DNA from: TMED23 sp964639965
Lineage (GTDB): Bacteria > Pseudomonadota > Alphaproteobacteria > Rhodospirillales > UBA2165
Direction: 5' to 3'
Assembly (NCBI GenBank): GCA_964639965.1
Contig: CAZXGI010000010.1
Span: forward strand, 1 to 58,407
Length of the DNA: 58,407 nt
A program made the translations under genes and the position numbers. The notes under the pieces were generated by a model. The model had not been told where the DNA came from and ran no database searches. It saw only the letters and a program-made list of their open reading frames with translations. Every line of letters begins with the position of its first letter. The first letter of the stretch is position 1. Below are positions 53,998-58,407 of this stretch, piece after piece.

Positions 53998-54150
53998 ACA
54001 TTTTTTAAATAATTTTGTAAGTCTCAGTCAAAGCTGGGGTAACATTCATACTGTCTCAACCATCGTAATGGTTCCTCCAGTATCCATTAAAAACTGAGAA
54101 CAGATCAATCAAAATTTCCTAATGGGAACTCCCGATATTGATTATTGAAT

Positions 54151-54618
54151 TTAATTGCCGCGTGTACGTACCAATATCGTGTCGTTTAAAGATAAAACCA
54201 GATCATTATCTTGATTGGTCATTTCAAAATACATCGTCACAATTCCGCAATTGGGCTTCGATTTGGACAAACGTTTTTGGATACATTCAAAGGAAAGAGT
54301 TAAGTTGTCCTTTGGTCTCGCCGGATTTAAAAATTTCACATCATCCCACCCCATTGATGCAATAACGTGGTGGTTTACACCTTCAGCCTGAATCAGTTTG
54401 ATACGGATCGCGATTAAGTGGGCTCCTGCTGCAATTAAACTTCCATGGGTCGATTCAAGTCCAGCTTGCTCATCTATATGGAATGGAACTGGATCCCATT
54501 TTTTTGCAAACTCAATTATTTCTTCGGAAGTTAAAAAGTGGCTACCAAGTATTATCTTTCTACCAAGTTGATAATCTTCATAGGCTCCAACATATATTTG
54601 ATCATTAGAATCAGGCAT
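54151..54618 (-). CDS. MaoC-like hot-dog dehydratase
   Basis: 155 residues. The hydratase 2 motif is seen as FAKKWDPVPFHIDEQAG, with Asp and His as the catalytic pair, followed by GSLIAAGAHLIAI and WDDVKFLNPARPKD. The family hydrates or dehydrates enoyl-CoA or related thioesters. It lies 62 bases downstream of the molybdopterin oxidoreductase on the same strand and may be part of that unit. The substrate is unknown. Confidence 0.8.
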   Translation of the reverse strand: MPDSNDQIYVGAYEDYQLGRKIILGSHFLTSEEIIEFAKKWDPVPFHIDEQAGLESTHGSLIAAGAHLIAIRIKLIQAEGVNHHVIASMGWDDVKFLNPARPKDNLTLSFECIQKRLSKSKPNCGIVTMYFEMTNQDNDLVLSLNDTILVRTRGN

Positions 54619-54680
54619 TAATCATCCCCAATAAACCAGTTTTATAAACTCATTGAACTTATGTTCTGGAAATAGCAGGC

Positions 54681-56903
54681 TTATGTATCCCATTGCTGAA
54701 CATCAGAAACATTTGAATTAAACTCCTTGGGCAAATCAGGTTGCCAGGGCTCTTCAGAATCTGCAACTGGAAGCACTTTGCACAATAGCGCACGAAGCTG
54801 GTATGTTCCCATGGCCGAACAGTAAGGAGGTTGTATGCTGGTGAGAGCATTTGCATTTGACCGCCAATTGCCATGATCGGGGCCATCCTCTTCTGGAAAC
54901 CACCAGCCGTGCTGAGCATGGACAACCTTAGGATCGATACCTTTGAAAATCTTAACTTTCTGACGACATCGCCCGCGTTCAGTTTCAATAGACACCCAGT
55001 CTCCAGACTCAACCCCTAGGGCTTTAGCCGTATCTGGATGCAACTCACATTCAGGTTCTGGCCGCCCCTTACGTAGGGTTGGCATTTGACGAAACTCGGA
55101 CTGAAAAAACATCGGTATCCGCGCACCTGTGATCAGGATAAATGGATATTCCTTGGAAAGCTCGGGCGTACTGTAGGGGCTTTCTGGCGGTTCCTCGTAA
55201 TATGGTAAAGGATCAATTCCCTTACCTTCTAGTAATGTCGCATAAAGTTCTATTTTTCCTGTGGGCGTTTTGAAGCCATTTTCTTTATACTTATGATACT
55301 TAAATTCTGGTTTGACCCACCCCTTTTCCTTTAACTCCTTAAAGTTCATTCCAAGTTGATCTCCCAATAAATAATCAAAAACTTCTTCTGGGTCTTCGGT
55401 ACAATGTTCAACGCCAAGACGCCGACAAATCTCCGTCATAATGACCTCATCTTGAATGCATTCTCCGTATTGAATCGATTTTTGTTGAACGGTAATTACA
55501 TTTTGCCCGTAAAATGGTACCGCAACGACAGTATCGACCTCTGCCCAAGTCGAGACAGGTAATATTAAGTCAGCAAGCTCGGCGGTCGGCGTCATATAAA
55601 GTTCTGCAACCATAAGATAGTCTAAAGACTTTAGTGTCTCATAAACGAGTTTAACCTCTCCATAAGTAGAAAGAGCATTATTACCGAATATTAGTCCAGT
55701 TCTTACGGGGTAAGGATTACCTGTTCGAATAGCTTCAAACAAGGTTGGGATATGAGCGGAAGGCAATTGAGCTAGTTCCCCACTCAACACCTTAAAATCC
55801 TCATATCCTAGGCGCTTTTTCTGCTGTTCTTCAGGTATTTTATCAAACAGTTGGGGAAAAGGTGGTATAGGCATCATTCCAAAAGCCCAACTACCTGGAT
55901 GGTCAATATTGCCTGTTATTGAGGGAAGACATAAAAGCGCCCGAACGGTCTGAAAACAGGCTGGCGTATGCTCAATTGCACATCCCCATTCAAGCATAGA
56001 TGGTTTGACTCTTGCGTAAAGACGTGCGGCCGCTCTGATTTGATCAACTTTGCACCAAGTAATAGGGGCGGCCCATTCTGGAGTATATTGTTTTACACGC
56101 TCAGCTAATGCTTCAAATCCATGGGTCCACTCTGATACAAAATCATGATCATATAAATCTTCTTCTATAATTACATTAAGCATAGCAAGAGCTAATGCAT
56201 CATCTGTTCCCGGGCGCAACTGCAGCCAGATGTCGGCTCTCCTTGCGAGCATTGTCTCACGAGGGTCAACAACGATCGTCTTGGGTTTTCGTGCCAAAGC
56301 CTCTTTTACGCCGAAACCCATTTCACCATCAGGACTCGAATAAAGTGGATTATGTCCCCAAAACAAAATCAGTTCAGGCATTTCCTCATTTGTATAAACA
56401 CAAATTGGCAATTGGCCCATTGTGATTACACTTCCATGCACACGCGGACGAAAACATTGCGCAGTGCCCGGTTCGCACCAATTCGGAGTACCAATCGCAT
56501 TAGCAAACCTAGAAACATAAGCAAAATGGTGTCGGCCTGTTCCAGTGCCAACCCAAATACTTTCTTCTCCATACTCAGCTTGGGTCTCTTTTATCTTCGA
56601 TACTATTTCATCATAGGCTTCATCCCAAGTAATACGCTCCCATTTTCCTTCGCCGCGCTTTCCAATTCGGCGCATCGGATACTTTAGACGCTTGGGATTA
56701 TAAATTTGCTCTAAAGCTGAGGCTCCCATTGGACAAAGAGCCCCCTTATTCATTGGGTGATCAGGATCACCCTCAATTTTAATGATTTTCTCATCTTGTA
56801 TATGAAAAATTACACCACAACCGCCGTGACAATTCCGACAAGTGCTCTTTTTTGTCGTTATAATAGAAGTGCCTTTAGCATTTTCACTGACGATCTGGTC
56901 CAT
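54681..56903 (-). CDS. Molybdopterin-dependent oxidoreductase, DMSO reductase/formate dehydrogenase family
   Basis: 740 residues from ATG 56903; a further-upstream start adds a hydrophobic-looking but unsupported 21 residues. The N-terminal [4Fe-4S] motif is C22-RN-C25-HGG-C29 with C57 (PMNKGALCPMG). GTAQCFRPR is the likely place of a molybdenum-binding Cys. ILFWGHNP, VVDPRET and LRPGTDDALALAML bind the two pterin cofactors, and a molydop-binding domain closes the protein (CELHPDTAKALG). There is no Tat signal, so it is cytoplasmic. No electron-transfer subunit is nearby. The substrate is unknown; it is not a typical formate dehydrogenase. Confidence 0.85.
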   Translation of the reverse strand: MDQIVSENAKGTSIITTKKSTCRNCHGGCGVIFHIQDEKIIKIEGDPDHPMNKGALCPMGASALEQIYNPKRLKYPMRRIGKRGEGKWERITWDEAYDEIVSKIKETQAEYGEESIWVGTGTGRHHFAYVSRFANAIGTPNWCEPGTAQCFRPRVHGSVITMGQLPICVYTNEEMPELILFWGHNPLYSSPDGEMGFGVKEALARKPKTIVVDPRETMLARRADIWLQLRPGTDDALALAMLNVIIEEDLYDHDFVSEWTHGFEALAERVKQYTPEWAAPITWCKVDQIRAAARLYARVKPSMLEWGCAIEHTPACFQTVRALLCLPSITGNIDHPGSWAFGMMPIPPFPQLFDKIPEEQQKKRLGYEDFKVLSGELAQLPSAHIPTLFEAIRTGNPYPVRTGLIFGNNALSTYGEVKLVYETLKSLDYLMVAELYMTPTAELADLILPVSTWAEVDTVVAVPFYGQNVITVQQKSIQYGECIQDEVIMTEICRRLGVEHCTEDPEEVFDYLLGDQLGMNFKELKEKGWVKPEFKYHKYKENGFKTPTGKIELYATLLEGKGIDPLPYYEEPPESPYSTPELSKEYPFILITGARIPMFFQSEFRQMPTLRKGRPEPECELHPDTAKALGVESGDWVSIETERGRCRQKVKIFKGIDPKVVHAQHGWWFPEEDGPDHGNWRSNANALTSIQPPYCSAMGTYQLRALLCKVLPVADSEEPWQPDLPKEFNSNVSDVQQWDT

Positions 56904-57203
56904 ATTCAACCATAAATTCTGAATAACAAGCAGCTGAATTATAGAAATTTTATTAATTTTTTGCAAACCGGTGGTTCAAGACACCTTTTACAGACTCCAG
57001 ACACCGAAATTACCGCTGGTACTGCTTATATTAACGGCAAGACCATTCAAATTGCTCACCAAGGTTGATTTAGAAGATTGGCCCAGCTATCTTTACCCCT
57101 ATGTGGAGAATTTTAACCCTTTTGTCTGAAATGTGAGTTTATATAAGGGGCCTGATGTGGGGTATGTTTAAGGCTTTTTGGGAAACAAAAAGGAGTATCC
57201 TCA
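56904..57203. other. 300-base intergenic region with a possible coding remnant
   Basis: Divergent region between the molybdopterin oxidoreductase and the TauD-type gene. On the + strand a frame ending at TGA 57066-57068 reads LLQTPDTEITAGTAYINGK and so on with protein-like composition, but it has no start codon and is open for only about 50 codons. It may be a gene remnant or chance. AGGAG for the downstream gene lies at 57191-57195. No terminator or operator is clear. Confidence 0.4.
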
Positions 57204-58172
57204 ATGGACGGAATAACAAGCAAATTAGCTGAAAAAAAATATAAAACTATTACTGCTAACAAAAAAGGTGTTTTCCTAGGAGCTGAGGTTAAGGGCGTAG
57301 ATTTATCAAAATCGTTAACAAAAAAAAATATTGAAGAAATTTCTCATGCACACGCCACTCATGGCGTTCTCGTTTTTCCTGAGCAATTTATATCATCTGA
57401 TAATCTGCAACGTTTTGGCCGATATTTTGGTGAACTATCTGTTCACCCATTTTCCACTAACACAGAAGGAAATCCAGAGCTGATTGTTTTTGACAATAAA
57501 GAAGGGAACCCTCCCGCTTCGACAGACGTCTGGCATACGGATGAGACTTTTAGAGAATGTCCACCCATGGCCACCATACTTTATTCAAAAATCATCCCAA
57601 ACCTTGGAGGTGACACTAATTTTGCAAGTATGACCGCTATATACGAGGGACTGTCTGAACGTTTGCAAAGCTTTTTATCGGGTCTTGAGGCGGTCCATGA
57701 CTTAGGACCTTTTAAAAATCTTTTCCCTGATACTGTAGAAGGGCGTAAAAATAGATTTTTAGCGCTAGAAAAATATCCACCTGTAACACACCCTGTCGTT
57801 CGAGTGCACTCGGTGACCGGCAAAAAAATATTATTTGTGAACCCGCAATTTACAACACATATTAAAGGTATGGCTGAAGATGAAAGCCGCTCAATCCTGG
57901 ATCTGCTATTCAAAAAAACTCTCATACATGAATATCATTATCGCCATAAATGGGATGTGAACATGTTAGTTATTTGGGACAATCAGGCTGTTCAACATTC
58001 GGCCGTACATGATTACTATCCGCAACAACGAATGTTAGAACGGGTTACAATAGGTGCTTCCCAGCCCCCGATAGCAGACGCTCCGGCACCGGACACCGCT
58101 ACTTTAAGAAAATACCTGATGCCACCCATTGAACAATTTTCTGGAAGCAGGCAAAAAAGGCAACATGAATAA
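57204..58172 (+). CDS. TauD/TfdA-family 2-oxoglutarate dioxygenase
   Basis: 322 residues with AGGAG 8 bases before ATG 57204. The iron site is H111-T-D113 in WHTDETF and H265 in AVQHSAVHDY, and R280 in LERVTIG binds 2-oxoglutarate. The motif ATHGVLVFPEQ and the long C-terminus fit taurine and alkylsulfonate dioxygenases, though the substrate could also be a herbicide-like or aromatic ether acid. The gene downstream has a strong ribosome site and begins like a secreted binding protein, which suggests a substrate uptake and degradation unit. Confidence 0.87.
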   Translation: MDGITSKLAEKKYKTITANKKGVFLGAEVKGVDLSKSLTKKNIEEISHAHATHGVLVFPEQFISSDNLQRFGRYFGELSVHPFSTNTEGNPELIVFDNKEGNPPASTDVWHTDETFRECPPMATILYSKIIPNLGGDTNFASMTAIYEGLSERLQSFLSGLEAVHDLGPFKNLFPDTVEGRKNRFLALEKYPPVTHPVVRVHSVTGKKILFVNPQFTTHIKGMAEDESRSILDLLFKKTLIHEYHYRHKWDVNMLVIWDNQAVQHSAVHDYYPQQRMLERVTIGASQPPIADAPAPDTATLRKYLMPPIEQFSGSRQKRQHE

Positions 58173-58252
58173 ATAGAAACGTAGCCAAATACCCATACTC
58201 AACCATAAAGAATTAGATACATAATTAAAGCTATAGATGCTTGTTAATTATC

Positions 58253-58286
58253 ATATATTCGTGTTACGCATATGCCACGAGTATGT
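58253..58286 (+). repeat. Eleven-base-pair inverted repeat between the TauD gene and the last gene
   Basis: ATATATTCGTG (58253-58263) and CACGAGTATGT (58276-58286) pair along 11 positions, two of them G-T, around a 12-base loop. No T run follows. It lies 90 bases upstream of the next start codon. It may be an operator for the transport gene or an mRNA hairpin. Confidence 0.5.
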
Positions 58287-58362
58287 TATACATATGAGTT
58301 GTCGAATGTTATTGGAAATATAAGAGAAAAACTTATTAAGATAATATTTGAATGAAAACACC

Positions 58363-58369
58363 AAAGGAG
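58363..58369 (+). promoter_or_regulatory. Strong ribosome binding site for the partial last gene
   Basis: AAAGGAG, 6 bases before ATG 58376. It supports the reading of the last 32 bases as the start of a gene. Confidence 0.7.
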
Positions 58370-58375
58370 AAAATT

Positions 58376-58407
58376 ATGAAATACAAATTACTTGGTACGT
58401 TGGTGGC
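58376..58407 (+). CDS. Start of a gene cut by the window end, probably secreted
   Basis: Only ten full codons are present: MKYKLLGTLV and part of the next. A Lys followed by a hydrophobic run looks like the start of a signal peptide. With the TauD-type gene upstream, a periplasmic solute-binding protein is a fair guess. Nothing more can be said. Confidence 0.5.
   Translation, partial: MKYKLLGTLV

Noticed and set aside
54058..54073. AACCAT/ATGGTT hairpin between the yedK-like and MaoC genes as a terminator
   Set aside because: The stem is only 6 base pairs and no T run follows in either direction.
1..58407. CRISPR arrays, tRNA or rRNA genes, transposases and phage genes
   Set aside because: I looked for regular repeats, tRNA-like cloverleaf arms and transposase motifs and found none.

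Overview
The window is low-GC DNA, most likely from a free-living, flagellated alphaproteobacterium. Evidence for the class is a C4-pathway 5-aminolevulinate synthase (hemA, 50522-51733), a FlaF flagellin regulator (47262-47606) and an ELM1-family protein (43397-44413). I cannot name the genus. There are no tRNA or rRNA genes, CRISPR arrays, insertion sequences or phage genes. One 100-N assembly gap (49641-49740) cuts an aminotransferase gene.

Layout. (1) 1-10432, all on +: a glycosyltransferase end, a sulfotransferase, then a compact sugar-activation operon with a cytidylyltransferase-kinase fusion in swapped order, two epimerases, two DegT aminotransferases, a CMP-nonulosonate synthetase fused to a HAD phosphatase, a short NeuB-like synthase without its usual C-terminal domain, and a TylF-type O-methyltransferase. 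(2) 10593-15720: a SPASM radical SAM protein opposite a B12-type radical SAM protein, a PhyH-type dioxygenase and a GT2. (3) 15771-22247: a helical-repeat/GT-B transferase, two tandem paralogues of an unrecognised family, a GT2 and a second PhyH-type enzyme. (4) 22371-28061: a two-subunit E1-type thiamine enzyme joined to a dehydratase-like epimerase, then a methyltransferase, a dehydrogenase and an RmlD-like reductase. (5) 28058-32635: a third member of the unrecognised family, a TPR protein and a TPR/CgeB-like glycosyltransferase. (6) 32828-41518, all on -: ilvD and a beta-hydroxyacid dehydrogenase, then a B12-type radical SAM gene heading a very tight run of split transketolase, 2-hydroxyacid dehydrogenase, epimerase and sugar nucleotidyltransferase. 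(7) 41619-46656: a GmhB-like phosphatase, an unknown gene, an ELM1 protein and a TPR-sulfotransferase. (8) 47262-50411: flaF with a clear terminator, then manC and a class III aminotransferase. (9) 50522-58407: hemA, a PadR-like regulator, an SDR, a SRAP protein, a MaoC protein, a molybdopterin oxidoreductase, a TauD-type dioxygenase and the first codons of a secreted protein.

About 46 kb therefore encodes soluble enzymes that make, modify and transfer unusual activated sugars, and there is no flippase, polymerase, ABC exporter or polyprenyl-phosphate transferase among them. With flaF at the edge and several transferases carrying TPR repeats (as Caulobacter FlmG does), the best working model is a flagellin glycosylation island making a nonulosonate plus branched or methylated and possibly sulfated sugars. 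This is inference. The strongest candidates for undescribed biology are the three-member unknown family, the two separate thiamine-dependent carboligase modules in one glycan island, and the radical SAM/dioxygenase block.
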